Of a DNA stretch of 64,000 bases, positions 36,406 to 44,931 are shown piece after piece. The position numbers and the translations under genes were made by a program. A model generated the notes under the pieces. That model searched no databases. It saw nothing but the letters and a program-made list of their open reading frames with translations, and was not told the DNA's origin. Origin of the DNA: Candidatus Gastranaerophilales bacterium (lineage in GTDB: Bacteria > Cyanobacteriota > Vampirovibrionia > Gastranaerophilales > Gastranaerophilaceae); contig CAJULX010000005.1 in the NCBI GenBank assembly GCA_910587245.1, forward strand, positions 1-64,000, in the 5' to 3' direction. Within the stretch, counting starts at the first letter, position 1, and the number at the start of each line of letters is the position of its first letter.

Positions 36406-38883
36406 TTATTGCCTGAAACTTAAGCCTTCAAATGATTTTTCAAGCCCCTGTTTAATTTTTGAAATTTCAGCTTCAATAATTTCATCGGTCAGCGTTTTAT
36501 TTTCATCATGGAGCACAATCCTGTAAGCTACGCTTCTTTTGCCTTCTTCAATATTTTTTCCTTCATAAATATCAAAGATTTTTGCACCTTTGAATATATT
36601 TTTATCGCTGAATTTTTTAACTGTTTTTAAAATGTCGCTGTTTGAAATTTTCTTATCCGCAATAAAGGCAATATCCCTCATAATAGGGGTTGTCTGCGGG
36701 AGTTTTTTATATTTAACGACACCGCCCGTTTGAATTGCACCTAAAATTGCTTCCAAATCAAGTTCAAACACGAATAAATCCTGATTTAATTTCATTTTAT
36801 CCGCCAAAATAGGATGAAGTTTTCCAAAATAGCCGATATTTAAAGGATTTTTACCCAGAAGTTCAACCGTTGCGGTTTGATAAGGGTGCATAAATTTAAA
36901 GTTTTCAGAATTTTTCAAGTTTGAATAAACAATCCTTTTTTCAATCCCCAAAATATCAAATAAATTTTCCATAACACCTTTCAGGGTATAAAAATCAGGC
37001 GCGTCTTTTTTATTCCACATTTCATTATTAATGTTTCCAAAGATACAGCCTGAAAGCTTTCTTGTTTCTTCAACACCGGAATAATCTTCCGTAGCTTTTT
37101 CTTTAATATTAAAGACTTTGCCTATTTCATAAAGCCTGAAATTTTTGTTGCCCATATCAAAGTTTAACTTTATAACATTTAATAAATTCGGCATCATCTG
37201 CTGGCGGAGAGTTGTTGCATCTTCACTCTGCGGATTTTTTACAATCAAAGCCGTTTCTTTATTAATCTCTGTCATATATTCCTTGTAAAGATTATCCCCC
37301 ACAAGAGATGTGGTTATGATTTCATCAAAACCTGAATTTATAAACATTTCATTAATCTGTTTTAAAATTCTCTGCTCGGGAGTAATCGTTGCACCTTCTT
37401 TAATATTCATTAAAGTCGGCGGAATACTGTCATAGCCTGAAATTCTTGCCACTTCTTCAATTAAATCTATTTCGCGGTAAACATCGTTTGTTCTGTAGCT
37501 CGGCACTTTAAATTTTGCCGCAATTTCATTTTTTCCTAAAAGCTCAAAACCTAAATTTTGAAGGATTTCAACACATTTAGATTGTTCTATTTCAATTCCT
37601 AAAATTCGTTTAATTTCAGAACCTCTTAAGGTAATTTCTATATCATCTTTTTTGTTTTTACCGCACTCGGTCATACCTTCGAATTTAGCATCAGCATATT
37701 TTATTAAAAGGTTAACCGCCTGCATTAAGCCCATTTGAACAAGCTCAATATCCACGCCTCTTTCAAACCTTGCGCTTGCTTCAGAACGATATCCTACAGA
37801 ACGCGCGGATTTTCTGTTTGTATGAGATGCGAAAAATGCCGCTTCAAGCGCGATATTTTTTGTATCATCATCAATTTCGGAATTATTTCCGCCAAAAACC
37901 CCCGCAAGACAAACGGGTTCTTTTTCCGTTGCAATTACCACGGTTTCATTTGTTAAGGTTCTTTCAACTTCATCAATAGTGGTGAGCTTTTCACCTTCTT
38001 TTGCATACCTTACGCAAAGGTAATTATCCAGTTTATCAAAATCAAAAGCATGCAGCGGGGTGCCAAATTCAAGCATAACGTAATTTGTAATATCAACAAC
38101 GTTATTTATGGGGCGCATACCGCAAGCTGTTACCCTTCTTTGAATAAATTCCGGTGCGGGTTTAATTTTAATATCTTTTAAAAGTGCTATTGAATAATAT
38201 TTGCAGGCTTCTTCATCTTTTATTTCCACTTTAAATTTATCGGTTGAAGCATCCTTTGTAGCACTCAAGGGTGAAAATTTCAATTTTTTATTAAAAAGTG
38301 CTGACAGTTCTCTTGCAACACCTATTACAGACATTTGATCACCTCTGTTTGCAGTGGGCGCAAGGTGAAAAACCGTTTCATCGTTTAAGTTTAAAACTTT
38401 TTCAAGAGGCTCGCCGAGTTTAATTTCACCAAGGGCAAGAGCGGGGTTATTCAAAATTAAAATGCCGTCCTCTTTTTGCATACCCTCTAAACCAAGTTCA
38501 TCCTGAGAACAAAGCATGCCTTGAGATTCAACCCCGCGTATCACGGCAGGGGTTAATTCAAACAATTCGCCCGTTTTTCTTGAAAAAACTTTTGAACCTA
38601 CGCTTGCATAGGGAATAATCTGTCCTTCTTTGATATTTTGAGCGCCGCACACAACGGTTTTTTCAGAATTTCCCGTATCAACGGTTACAAGGTGCAATTT
38701 ATCCGCATCGGGATGATTATCAATTTTTTTAATTAATGCAGTAATGATGTTTGTAAATTTTTGTTTTTTAATTTCAATTTCTTCAACTTCTAAACCGCTC
38801 ATAGTAAGCTTATGGGCGATTAATTCAGGCTCAATACCTTCTAAATCAACATATTCATTTAACCACTCAAGTGAAACCTGCAT
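36406..38883 (-). CDS. pheT: phenylalanine-tRNA ligase beta subunit
   Basis: 825 residues with the full bacterial PheT layout: N-terminal EMAP/tRNA-binding domain (~40-150), B3/B4 editing region (CGMRPINNVVDITNYVMLEFG, shortened), B5 domain, catalytic-like core, and C-terminal ferredoxin-fold anticodon-binding domain (KKISNSDILKTVKKFSDKNI). Forms the alpha2-beta2 enzyme with PheS, whose gene is not adjacent here, which is unusual since pheST normally form an operon. RBS AAGGA. Promoter TTTACA-N17-TAAAAT at 38953-38981. Confidence 0.97.
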   Translation of the reverse strand: MQVSLEWLNEYVDLEGIEPELIAHKLTMSGLEVEEIEIKKQKFTNIITALIKKIDNHPDADKLHLVTVDTGNSEKTVVCGAQNIKEGQIIPYASVGSKVFSRKTGELFELTPAVIRGVESQGMLCSQDELGLEGMQKEDGILILNNPALALGEIKLGEPLEKVLNLNDETVFHLAPTANRGDQMSVIGVARELSALFNKKLKFSPLSATKDASTDKFKVEIKDEEACKYYSIALLKDIKIKPAPEFIQRRVTACGMRPINNVVDITNYVMLEFGTPLHAFDFDKLDNYLCVRYAKEGEKLTTIDEVERTLTNETVVIATEKEPVCLAGVFGGNNSEIDDDTKNIALEAAFFASHTNRKSARSVGYRSEASARFERGVDIELVQMGLMQAVNLLIKYADAKFEGMTECGKNKKDDIEITLRGSEIKRILGIEIEQSKCVEILQNLGFELLGKNEIAAKFKVPSYRTNDVYREIDLIEEVARISGYDSIPPTLMNIKEGATITPEQRILKQINEMFINSGFDEIITTSLVGDNLYKEYMTEINKETALIVKNPQSEDATTLRQQMMPNLLNVIKLNFDMGNKNFRLYEIGKVFNIKEKATEDYSGVEETRKLSGCIFGNINNEMWNKKDAPDFYTLKGVMENLFDILGIEKRIVYSNLKNSENFKFMHPYQTATVELLGKNPLNIGYFGKLHPILADKMKLNQDLFVFELDLEAILGAIQTGGVVKYKKLPQTTPIMRDIAFIADKKISNSDILKTVKKFSDKNIFKGAKIFDIYEGKNIEEGKRSVAYRIVLHDENKTLTDEIIEAEISKIKQGLEKSFEGLSFRQ

Positions 38884-38952
38884 AAATTAAATCCTTCTTT
38901 TTATTCAGTTTTTATTCCGTTTAATCGGCTTTTAAAAGATTGCCGCAGGTTA

Positions 38953-38981
38953 ATTTTATTACAAACAAGAAACAATGTAAA
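38953..38981 (-). promoter_or_regulatory. pheT promoter
   Basis: Minus strand TTTACA (38976-38981), 17-base spacer, TAAAAT (38953-38958), about 70 bases upstream of the pheT start. No phenylalanine leader peptide or T-box is seen. Confidence 0.55.
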
Positions 38982-39023
38982 ACCGTTTTTACTGCCCGAA
39001 AAGAACATAAAAAAGAATCTGCA

Positions 39024-39051
39024 TTGTAAAAAAAATAATATGGGTTATAAT
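39024..39051 (+). promoter_or_regulatory. promoter of candidate antisense antitoxin RNA, locus 2
   Basis: TTGTAA (39024-39029), 16-base spacer, TATAAT (39046-39051). Same spacing and strand relation as the promoter at 54677-54704. Confidence 0.6.
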
Positions 39052-39058
39052 GAAGATA

Positions 39059-39136
39059 TCAGGGGGCGGTAGCTCGAACTACCATCAACTGCTATAGAGC
39101 TAAAGCGGCATCTACTTTATGTGGATGCCATTTTTA
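39059..39136 (+). ncRNA. candidate type I antitoxin RNA, locus 2
   Basis: The predicted RNA of about 78 nt starts about 8 bases after TATAAT. It contains a GGTAG/CTACC hairpin, a 12-base segment ATAGAGCTAAAG (39094-39105) and a 3' terminator stem GGCATCTAC/GTGGATGCC (39107-39129, one U-G pair) followed by ATTTTT. The terminator overlaps the last codons of the minus-strand peptide gene, so the RNA is antisense to its 3' end. The 12-base segment also matches 39221-39232 in one-letter-different form, so the RNA could pair with the toxin 5' UTR as well. Expression is unproven. Confidence 0.55.
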
Positions 39137-39189
39137 ATTATGTACAAAATCAAAAAGATTAAAAATAAACTTAAATTGAAATTTTCCAT
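39112..39189 (-). CDS. 25-residue hydrophobic peptide, candidate type I toxin (locus 2)
   Basis: ATG 39189, six bases after AAAGGAGGG, one of the strongest RBSs in the window, encodes 25 residues and ends in TAG. The peptide has a polar start (MENFN), a continuous hydrophobic stretch (LSLFLIFLILYII) able to span a membrane, and a basic tail ending I-x-I-K. Size and topology are those of membrane-acting type I toxins (Ibs, Fst and BsrE-like in general form), though I recognise no named family. It matches the peptide at 54762-54839 in length, stop codon, RBS spacing and C-terminal I-x-I-K. A convergent antisense RNA overlaps its 3' end. Confidence 0.6.
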   Translation of the reverse strand: MENFNLSLFLIFLILYIIKNGIHIK

Positions 39190-39337
39190 AACAAGCCCTC
39201 CTTTCATTAGAACTATCGGCATAGAGCCAAAGTGTTTGTTGTTACCGAAGTTCCTTAAAAGAAAACAGGCTAGCCCCCGTCAATATTCAATTTTAAAAGT
39301 CCGAACTAAATATAATTCACTTAATATAATCTGCCCG

Positions 39338-40705
39338 TTAATTGTTTAAACTGTGCAGCGGAGCGGGGATTCTGCCTGCTCTATTTACAAAAACACTTGA
39401 ATCAAGCTTGTTTACGGGCATAATCGGTGCAGTACCCAAAAGTCCGCCAAATTCGGCTTCTTCGCCTACGGTTTTATTCGGAACAGGTATAATCCTTACT
39501 GCCGTAGTCTTTTTATTAATCATCCCGATTGCCATTTCATCGGCTATAATTCCCGCAATGGTTTCCACCGGCGTATCCCCCGGAATTGCAATCATATCAA
39601 GACCTACGGAACATACGCTTGTCATAGCTTCAAGTTTATCAATGGTTAAAACCCCTTGTCTTGCAGCTTTTATCATACCGGCATCTTCCGAAACGGGAAT
39701 AAACGCCCCTGATAATCCGCCGACATAGCTTGATGCCATAATACCGCCTTTTTTCACGGCGTCATTCAGCATTGCAAGCGCTGCCGTTGTACCGTGCGCC
39801 CCTGCAGCCTCCAAGCCCATTGCTTCAAAAATACCCGCAACACTGTCTCCTTCTGCAGGAGTAGGTGCCAGAGATAAATCAATAACCCCAAAAGGCACGT
39901 CCAGCCTTTTTGCAAGACGCCTTCCTATAAGCTCACCCGTTGTGGTTATTTTAAATGCGGTCTTCTTGATGGTATTCGCTACTTCGCCCAAATCTGCAGT
40001 TTTCGGCATATTTTCAATAGCCCATCTTACAACCCCCGGGCCTGAAACCCCGACATTTAACGCTGCTTCGGGTTCATTTATTCCGCAATAAGCGCCTGCC
40101 ATAAAAGGATTATCCGTTACGGAATTACAAAAACATACAAATTTTGCCGCCCCGAGTCCGTCCGCGTCCGCCGTGAGTTCTGCCGCCTTTTTGATAACAT
40201 TCGCGGTTTTTAAAACACCCACCATATTAATCCCCGCCTTTGAAGTTGCAAGGTTTAATGATGAACACACTCTTTTTGTTGAAGCGAGAGCCTCGGGGAT
40301 GCTTTCAATAAATTTTTTATCACCGTTTGTGCACCCTTTTTCAACAAGAGCCGAATATCCGCCTATAAAATCAATTCCTATTTCAGACGCTGCTTTATCC
40401 AGAATTTGCGCCAGATAAACATAATCAGGGTTTGTGCAGGATTCTGCCACAAGGGAAATCGGGGTTACGGCTATTCTTTTGTTAATAATCGGAATGGAAA
40501 ATTCATTTTCCAAATCTTCTGCGTATTTTGCAAGGTTGCCTGCCGTTTTTGTGATTTTATCGTAAATTTTGCGCCCCGTAATTTTGATATCCTCGCTTGC
40601 GCAATCTCTAAGGCTCAAGGCAAGTGTCACGGTTCTTATATCAAGATGATGAACTTTAATCATCTCGATTGTTTCCATAATATTTTGTACGTTAAAATCT
40701 TTCAT
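39338..40705 (-). CDS. UPF0210 (DUF711/PFL-like) protein
   Basis: About 455 residues of the UPF0210 family (MKDFNVQNIMETIEMIKVH, DLSLAPTPAEGDSVAGI). Structures of the family resemble the glycyl-radical enzyme barrel but the function is unknown. ATG 40705 with an AGGAAA RBS is preferred over an earlier in-frame codon at 40759. It is next to the ACT-domain UPF0237 gene, its standard partner in bacteria, so the two probably form one functional unit. Confidence 0.9.
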   Translation of the reverse strand: MKDFNVQNIMETIEMIKVHHLDIRTVTLALSLRDCASEDIKITGRKIYDKITKTAGNLAKYAEDLENEFSIPIINKRIAVTPISLVAESCTNPDYVYLAQILDKAASEIGIDFIGGYSALVEKGCTNGDKKFIESIPEALASTKRVCSSLNLATSKAGINMVGVLKTANVIKKAAELTADADGLGAAKFVCFCNSVTDNPFMAGAYCGINEPEAALNVGVSGPGVVRWAIENMPKTADLGEVANTIKKTAFKITTTGELIGRRLAKRLDVPFGVIDLSLAPTPAEGDSVAGIFEAMGLEAAGAHGTTAALAMLNDAVKKGGIMASSYVGGLSGAFIPVSEDAGMIKAARQGVLTIDKLEAMTSVCSVGLDMIAIPGDTPVETIAGIIADEMAIGMINKKTTAVRIIPVPNKTVGEEAEFGGLLGTAPIMPVNKLDSSVFVNRAGRIPAPLHSLNN

Positions 40706-40765
40706 AAAATTTCCTAACTTTTTAAGGCAAAAACCCGCCCTGTAAACTGTACTGGGCAAAAATTT

Positions 40766-41044
40766 TTAAACAGAGTGCATATTGTCAAAGATTTCTTTTC
40801 TTTGAACCCAAACTTCCATATCAATTTCTTTGCCTGAATTTACAATTCCGTCTTTTATTTCTTTGAATGTTTTATCTGCATTCTTAATGCTGCAAAGCAT
40901 CATCATCACAAAATAATCCTGCATAATTGTCTGCTTAATATCTTCAATATTAACTTTGTATTCGGCAAGTGTATTTGCAATACGGGCTACAATCCCCACT
41001 TTATCTTTTCCTGATATGGTTATAATTATTTTATCTTCACTCAT
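40766..41044 (-). CDS. ACT-domain protein, UPF0237
   Basis: 92 residues: one ACT domain (IIITISGKDKVGIVARIANTL, shortened at the edges; LAEYKVNIEDIKQTIMQ) plus a short C-terminal tail. ACT domains bind amino acids or small ligands. Immediately upstream of the UPF0210 gene on the same strand; the pair is conserved across bacteria and archaea. A regulatory subunit role is likely but undefined. Confidence 0.9.
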   Translation of the reverse strand: MSEDKIIITISGKDKVGIVARIANTLAEYKVNIEDIKQTIMQDYFVMMMLCSIKNADKTFKEIKDGIVNSGKEIDMEVWVQRKEIFDNMHSV

Positions 41045-41075
41045 AAATTTTCCTTTTGAAACCTTAAAATAAAGG

Positions 41076-41264
41076 TTATTTTTTAATATCGTCTTTTATC
41101 ACAATTAAATTATTCATAATCTTCATTGCAACAGTAGGCAGAACAACATCATTCAAACCGTTTGCAATACTTATAATACTCCCCGCTTTAAGGGTTGTTT
41201 CTTCACCTCTGTACATAAAAGTGTAATCTGTCTCTCTGTCTGATCTTATTGTGATTTTATCCAT
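41076..41264 (-). CDS. small hypothetical protein
   Basis: 62 residues, no recognised domain, probably an all-beta fold (ITIRSDRETDYTFMYRGEET, then LKAGSIISIANGLNDVVLP). It has a good AAAGGAT RBS and sits between deoC and the ACT-domain gene on the same strand, so it is probably expressed with them. Confidence 0.6.
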   Translation of the reverse strand: MDKITIRSDRETDYTFMYRGEETTLKAGSIISIANGLNDVVLPTVAMKIMNNLIVIKDDIKK

Positions 41265-41281
41265 TTTTATATCCTTTAAAA

Positions 41282-41944
41282 TTAATATTTCACAATTGCA
41301 ACACCGGAGCTTGTACCCAGCCTGTCAGCTCCTGCTTCAATTAAATCAATAGCCTGTACTCTTGTCCTGATACCGCCTGAAGCTTTAACGCCGAGCCCCC
41401 TTCTTGAAACGGTTTCGCTCATAAGGCGGATATTTTCTTTTGTTGCCCCAAGACCGTTTTTCAAGAAACCCGTTGAAGTTTTTACAAAATCAGCGCCTGC
41501 CGTTATGCAGTTCAAGCAGGCTTTTTTGATTTCATCCCGCGTCAAAAGGTCAACTTCCAGAATTACTTTTAAATTATGCTTTCCGCAGACATTTTTTGTA
41601 GTTTTAATTTCATCCGATACCCTTTTATAATCCCCCATTTTTATGGCGGAAATATTTATCACGGTATCAATTTCATCAGCGCCTTCATTTATGGCTTCAT
41701 GCACCTGAACAAGCGTTGTATCCATACTGTTTGTGCCTAAAGGAAAATTTACAACGGAAACAAGCTTGACATCGCCTTTTTCCTTATTTTCATCAATATA
41801 TTTCCTTGCACATTTTACAAAATTAGGATTAATACAGACGCCGAAAAATTTATACTCAAAAGCCTCATCAATAAGCTTTTTAATATCCGCTTCGGTGGCA
41901 CCGGGTTTTAAAAGTGTGTGTTCAATATATTTTGCTATATCCAT
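41282..41944 (-). CDS. deoC: deoxyribose-phosphate aldolase
   Basis: 220 residues of a TIM-barrel class I aldolase cleaving 2-deoxyribose 5-phosphate to glyceraldehyde 3-phosphate and acetaldehyde. Lysines of KVILEVDLL and VKTSTGFL form the Schiff-base site, with GVKASGGIRT near the end. No RBS; TGGTATAAT (-10, 41952-41957) lies seven bases before the ATG and overlaps the upstream dehydrogenase stop, so deoC probably has its own leaderless promoter inside the gene cluster. Confidence 0.96.
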   Translation of the reverse strand: MDIAKYIEHTLLKPGATEADIKKLIDEAFEYKFFGVCINPNFVKCARKYIDENKEKGDVKLVSVVNFPLGTNSMDTTLVQVHEAINEGADEIDTVINISAIKMGDYKRVSDEIKTTKNVCGKHNLKVILEVDLLTRDEIKKACLNCITAGADFVKTSTGFLKNGLGATKENIRLMSETVSRRGLGVKASGGIRTRVQAIDLIEAGADRLGTSSGVAIVKY

Positions 41945-41952
41945 AGCTTTTA

Positions 41953-42957
41953 TTATACCAAAACCAGATTTTTAGCGCCAGCGTTAAAATTTATACAGGA
42001 ATTTATATTTTCTAAAGTTATTTCTAAAATTCTTCTTGTAGCTTCCTTTGTATCATAGGCTGTATGCGGAGTTATAAGCACATTGTCCATTTTTAAAAGA
42101 CGGTTTGCAATTAAGAAATTTTTTAAACAATTGTTTTTAATATTGTTAAAATCGCGTGCTCTTGTGGGCTTTTGCCATAATATATCTTCACATTCAATAA
42201 CATCAAGCGCAGCATATGCAACGCGTTCTTCCACAATAGCGTCATAAAGCGCATCGGTATCGATAATTTCTCCGCGCGCCGTATTTATTATTATCACTCC
42301 TTTTTTAAGAGAATTTATACGGTTTTTGTCAAACATTCTTAACGTATCGGGTGTCAAAGGAGTGTTTATGCTTATAATATCAGCACGCGAGCATAATTCA
42401 TTAAGTGAAACATACTCAGCATCGGTATTTTTATTAATATCATAGGCTATAACATCCATAGAAAAGCCTTTTGCGATTTTTACAACCTTTGAACCTATTG
42501 CGCCTGTGCCTATTACGCCCATTGTTTTAGAAAATAATTCCACACCCATATATTTATCCAGAAGGATATTTCCCATTCTGAGCGCATTATTGGACTGCGG
42601 AATTTTACGCACAAGGGCTAAGAGGCTTGCAAAAACATATTCAGCCACCGTATAATCACCGTAATTCGGTGTATTAAAGATATGAATTCCTCTTTCTTTT
42701 GCATAATTAAGATCGACATGAGAGAAGCCCACGCTTCTTAAAATTATAAATTTGAGATTTTCAAATTTCTCCAGAGTGTCTTTATTCAATAAAGACGGCG
42801 TAAAAACCGAAATTATATCCGAATCCAGCACATATTCAGGGGTATGGAGGCTCGGGTGCAGGCTTTCGTTTATAAAAACAGGCTCAAGACCTTCTATTAT
42901 ATGGTTTTTAAAAAATTCTTCCTCATGGGATAAAGTATCAAAAAAAGTAATTTTCAT
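41953..42957 (-). CDS. D-isomer-specific 2-hydroxyacid dehydrogenase
   Basis: About 334 residues. It has an NAD-binding Rossmann core (MGVIGTGAIGSKVVKIAKGF) and the catalytic Arg/Glu/His set in NTARGEIIDTD, ALDVIECED and ITPHTAY. The pattern (FILRSVGFSHVDLNYAKERG, shortened; TVAEYVFASLLAL) is closest to D-lactate dehydrogenase, but other 2-hydroxyacids are possible. The ATG at 42957 begins MKITFFDT; an earlier in-frame TTG (42987) is less likely. Confidence 0.85.
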   Translation of the reverse strand: MKITFFDTLSHEEEFFKNHIIEGLEPVFINESLHPSLHTPEYVLDSDIISVFTPSLLNKDTLEKFENLKFIILRSVGFSHVDLNYAKERGIHIFNTPNYGDYTVAEYVFASLLALVRKIPQSNNALRMGNILLDKYMGVELFSKTMGVIGTGAIGSKVVKIAKGFSMDVIAYDINKNTDAEYVSLNELCSRADIISINTPLTPDTLRMFDKNRINSLKKGVIIINTARGEIIDTDALYDAIVEERVAYAALDVIECEDILWQKPTRARDFNNIKNNCLKNFLIANRLLKMDNVLITPHTAYDTKEATRRILEITLENINSCINFNAGAKNLVLV

Positions 42958-43023
42958 AATGTTAAATTTGTAAAATAAATTTAACAAAAATTAATCCCCC
43001 TCGTGGCTAAAACAAGACTACAA

Positions 43024-43305
43024 TCAGCCATAAATCTGTATATTATCAAGATTTACCGTTTGTTTTGCCACCCATAAATCGTATTGCGTTTGTAAATCAA
43101 GCCAAAATTGAGCATCCGAATTAAATGCTTTTGCAATTTTTAATGCCATAGCCGGTGTAACAGAAGCTTTACAATTTATAATATCGTATATTGTTTTTCT
43201 TGAAACTCCAAGCATAAGCGCAACTTTTGCTACGCTTAAATTCAATTCCTCCATATATCCTGATTTTAATAATTTTCCGGGGTGCGCAGGGCTAAACATT
43301 TCCAT
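43024..43305 (-). CDS. higA: HigA-family antitoxin
   Basis: 93 residues of the HigA/VapI HTH type: HPGKLLKSGYMEELNLSVAK (start of domain), LGVSRKTIYDIINCKASVTP recognition region, DAQFWLDLQTQYDLW end motif. It neutralises the HigB RNase encoded 14 bases upstream and normally represses the operon. Toxin-first order (higB then higA) is typical for this family. Confidence 0.92.
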   Translation of the reverse strand: MEMFSPAHPGKLLKSGYMEELNLSVAKVALMLGVSRKTIYDIINCKASVTPAMALKIAKAFNSDAQFWLDLQTQYDLWVAKQTVNLDNIQIYG

Positions 43306-43319
43306 AATATTGTCCTTTC

Positions 43320-43598
43320 TTAGTGATAATCCTGATAATCAACGATATAGGCATTTTCGTCTTCAAATTTAAAAGTTATACGCCAATTAGCTTGAACGGT
43401 TATTGACCATAAGTTATTCATATCACCTTTTAATTTGTGCAATTTAAAAGACGGAATATTTAAAGTTTCTATACATCGTGCTTTATTCATTGCAGTAAGA
43501 ATTAAATTTAATTTTTCGGCATGATTTGCTTGTATGCCTTTTAAACTGCCTGTTTCAAAAAATAAACGTAAACCTTTATGCTTAAAAGACTTTATCAT
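43320..43598 (-). CDS. higB: HigB-family toxin (RelE superfamily)
   Basis: 92 residues of the HigB/GraT-type ribosome-dependent mRNA interferase (MIKSFKHKGLRLFFETGSLK, NIPSFKLHKLKGDMNNLWSI, NWRITFKFEDENAYIVDYQD). The basic residues and C-terminal YQDYH region of active toxins are present. The promoter is complete (43605-43632) and places the -10 box six bases before the ATG, so the toxin is probably translated from a leaderless mRNA, which is unusual for a toxin gene. Confidence 0.92.
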   Translation of the reverse strand: MIKSFKHKGLRLFFETGSLKGIQANHAEKLNLILTAMNKARCIETLNIPSFKLHKLKGDMNNLWSITVQANWRITFKFEDENAYIVDYQDYH

Positions 43599-43604
43599 AA
43601 TTTT

Positions 43605-43632
43605 ATTATAACATTATTTTGTATATTGTCAA
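43605..43632 (-). promoter_or_regulatory. higBA promoter
   Basis: Minus strand TTGACA (43627-43632), 16-base spacer, TGT-TATAAT (extended -10, 43605-43610), then six bases to the higB ATG. Confidence 0.8.
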
Positions 43633-43674
43633 GTAACACTATACAAAATAAAGAATGAAGAAAACAAATACAAA

Positions 43675-43717
43675 TCAAAAAATAACCCCTCCGGAGGCTT
43701 ATACCTTTCGCGGAGGG
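43675..43717 (-). terminator. intrinsic terminator of the candidate small RNA
   Basis: Seven-base GC-rich stem with 17-base loop; the minus-strand 3' flank is GTTATTTTTT. Confidence 0.65.
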
Positions 43718-43844
43718 AAATCCACTTCAATCATTATCTGCATTAAAACATATAATGATTAACTGAATATATTTAGTTTGAAATTTATTTAAAATTACTT
43801 TTTGTTAAGGTCAAAAATATAAAGTTATTTTTACGCGTAAATCC
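43675..43844 (-). ncRNA. candidate small RNA with CCUCC motifs
   Basis: A consensus promoter (43851-43879) fires into about 170 bases with no RBS-preceded ORF. The predicted RNA ends in the hairpin CCCTCCG/CGGAGGG (43687-43717) followed by TTATTTTTT. It also holds a TCATTAT/ATAATGA hairpin (43731-43758). The loop and stem carry two CCTCC sequences that could pair with Shine-Dalgarno regions. A leader RNA or attenuator reading toward higB is an alternative, but the terminator would block it. Confidence 0.55.
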
Positions 43845-43850
43845 ATGTGT

Positions 43851-43879
43851 ATTATAGATTATACTTGAATTTTTGTCAA
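43851..43879 (-). promoter_or_regulatory. perfect consensus promoter of the candidate small RNA
   Basis: Minus strand TTGACA (43874-43879), 17-base spacer, TATAAT (43851-43856). Confidence 0.75.
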
Positions 43880-43952
43880 TATCAGTAATTTTAATTACCA
43901 GTTGAGTATGTTGTTGATTGCGTAAGCCAATTAGAATATTAAATAATTTTAT

Positions 43953-44327
43953 ATGAACAAAAATATGAGAGCAAAATACGAAAGTGCTTCAAAAACCCCT
44001 GATGAGCTGATATTTACCGTTAAAGATGTAATGCATATTTTACATATAAATTCCGGTACCACTGTTCAACGCTTTGATAAAAGCGGGCTTATTAAAATTG
44101 AAAGAAATAATATAGGACACAGGCTTTATTCTTACAATCAAATTGAATATATGAAAAAGCTGCAAAAGCTCGTGGATTATGATATTTCCCATTTTACAAT
44201 TAAAACTATGCTTGAATTTGAAAAATCAAAAGGCAGGAATGCAGACATTTTTCTTGAAGAATTTATCGAATTTTATACAAAACGCGTCTATTCCGCCAAT
44301 CGCAACGCAAAACGCAAACAGAAATAA
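43953..44327 (+). CDS. MerR-like winged-helix regulator
   Basis: 124 residues. The N-terminal MerR HTH (FTVKDVMHILHINSGTTVQR, then FDKSGLIKIERN and LYSYNQIEYMKKLQKLVDYD) is followed by a short basic C-terminus without effector-binding cysteines. Such truncated MerR proteins often act on chromosome-linked targets of unknown signal. The start has no clear RBS. Confidence 0.75.
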   Translation: MNKNMRAKYESASKTPDELIFTVKDVMHILHINSGTTVQRFDKSGLIKIERNNIGHRLYSYNQIEYMKKLQKLVDYDISHFTIKTMLEFEKSKGRNADIFLEEFIEFYTKRVYSANRNAKRKQK

Positions 44328-44361
44328 TCTGCCTGAAAAGCAGATAAACCTGAATTTCAGC

Positions 44362-44931
44362 CTAATCCAGATAAAATACGGTTACAACCTTGTGAGATTC
44401 TTCCGCAAAATCAACCGCTTTGTGTAAAGTATTTGAAGTGTGCGACAAAAAGCAGATTAACTGCTGGCATTCATCTATAATTTCGCGGTTGCAGATTCTT
44501 GAAGCATCAGTCAGGGTCATCATTGCTCTATCAGGGTGTTCAATAATATTCGGAACGCCGATAAGCTGGTCTTGAACATCTGAAGGCTGCTGACCGATTG
44601 TCTGGGGTAAAATAACTTTTAATTTTTCGGGATTAGCCTTCATTGCCCCGCGGATAGCCGCAGCGTTTGTACCTGAAGAACCGCCCGAAGTTATAATTGT
44701 ATTTCCCTGCATAACAAGGGAAGTTGTCAAAGTTTCTATAATTTGCTGATGAGTGATTGCAAGGTTTCTTGAACCTATGATTGCTATTCTTTTAGCGGAC
44801 TGCCTGATTGTGGCAAGCTCTTGAGCCAGAGTGTCAACCTTATCTATATCATCGTCTGATACTTTATCCAAATCATCCAGAGGCACCATTATCGAAGGCT
44901 GCAGAGGTTGTTCGTTGTTGTTTTCGCTCAT
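44362..44931 (-). CDS. DprA/SLOG-like nucleotide-binding protein
   Basis: About 189 residues. The Rossmann-like SLOG/DprA core has IAIIGSRNLAITHQQIIETL, GNTIITSGGSSGTNAAAIRG and a C-terminal CNREIIDECQQLICFLSHTS region. It resembles short cyanobacterial proteins annotated as 'DNA recombination-mediator protein A', lacking DprA's SAM and winged-helix ends. SLOG proteins bind nucleotides or sense nucleotide-derived signals. The start is ATG 44931 with AAGGAAAA. Its function is unknown and it is a neighbour of pcrA (divergent). Confidence 0.65.
   Translation of the reverse strand: MSENNNEQPLQPSIMVPLDDLDKVSDDDIDKVDTLAQELATIRQSAKRIAIIGSRNLAITHQQIIETLTTSLVMQGNTIITSGGSSGTNAAAIRGAMKANPEKLKVILPQTIGQQPSDVQDQLIGVPNIIEHPDRAMMTLTDASRICNREIIDECQQLICFLSHTSNTLHKAVDFAEESHKVVTVFYLD

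Noticed and set aside
39119..39349. 76-residue plus-strand ORF
   Set aside because: Basic, low-complexity shadow of the locus 2 toxin mRNA; no RBS.
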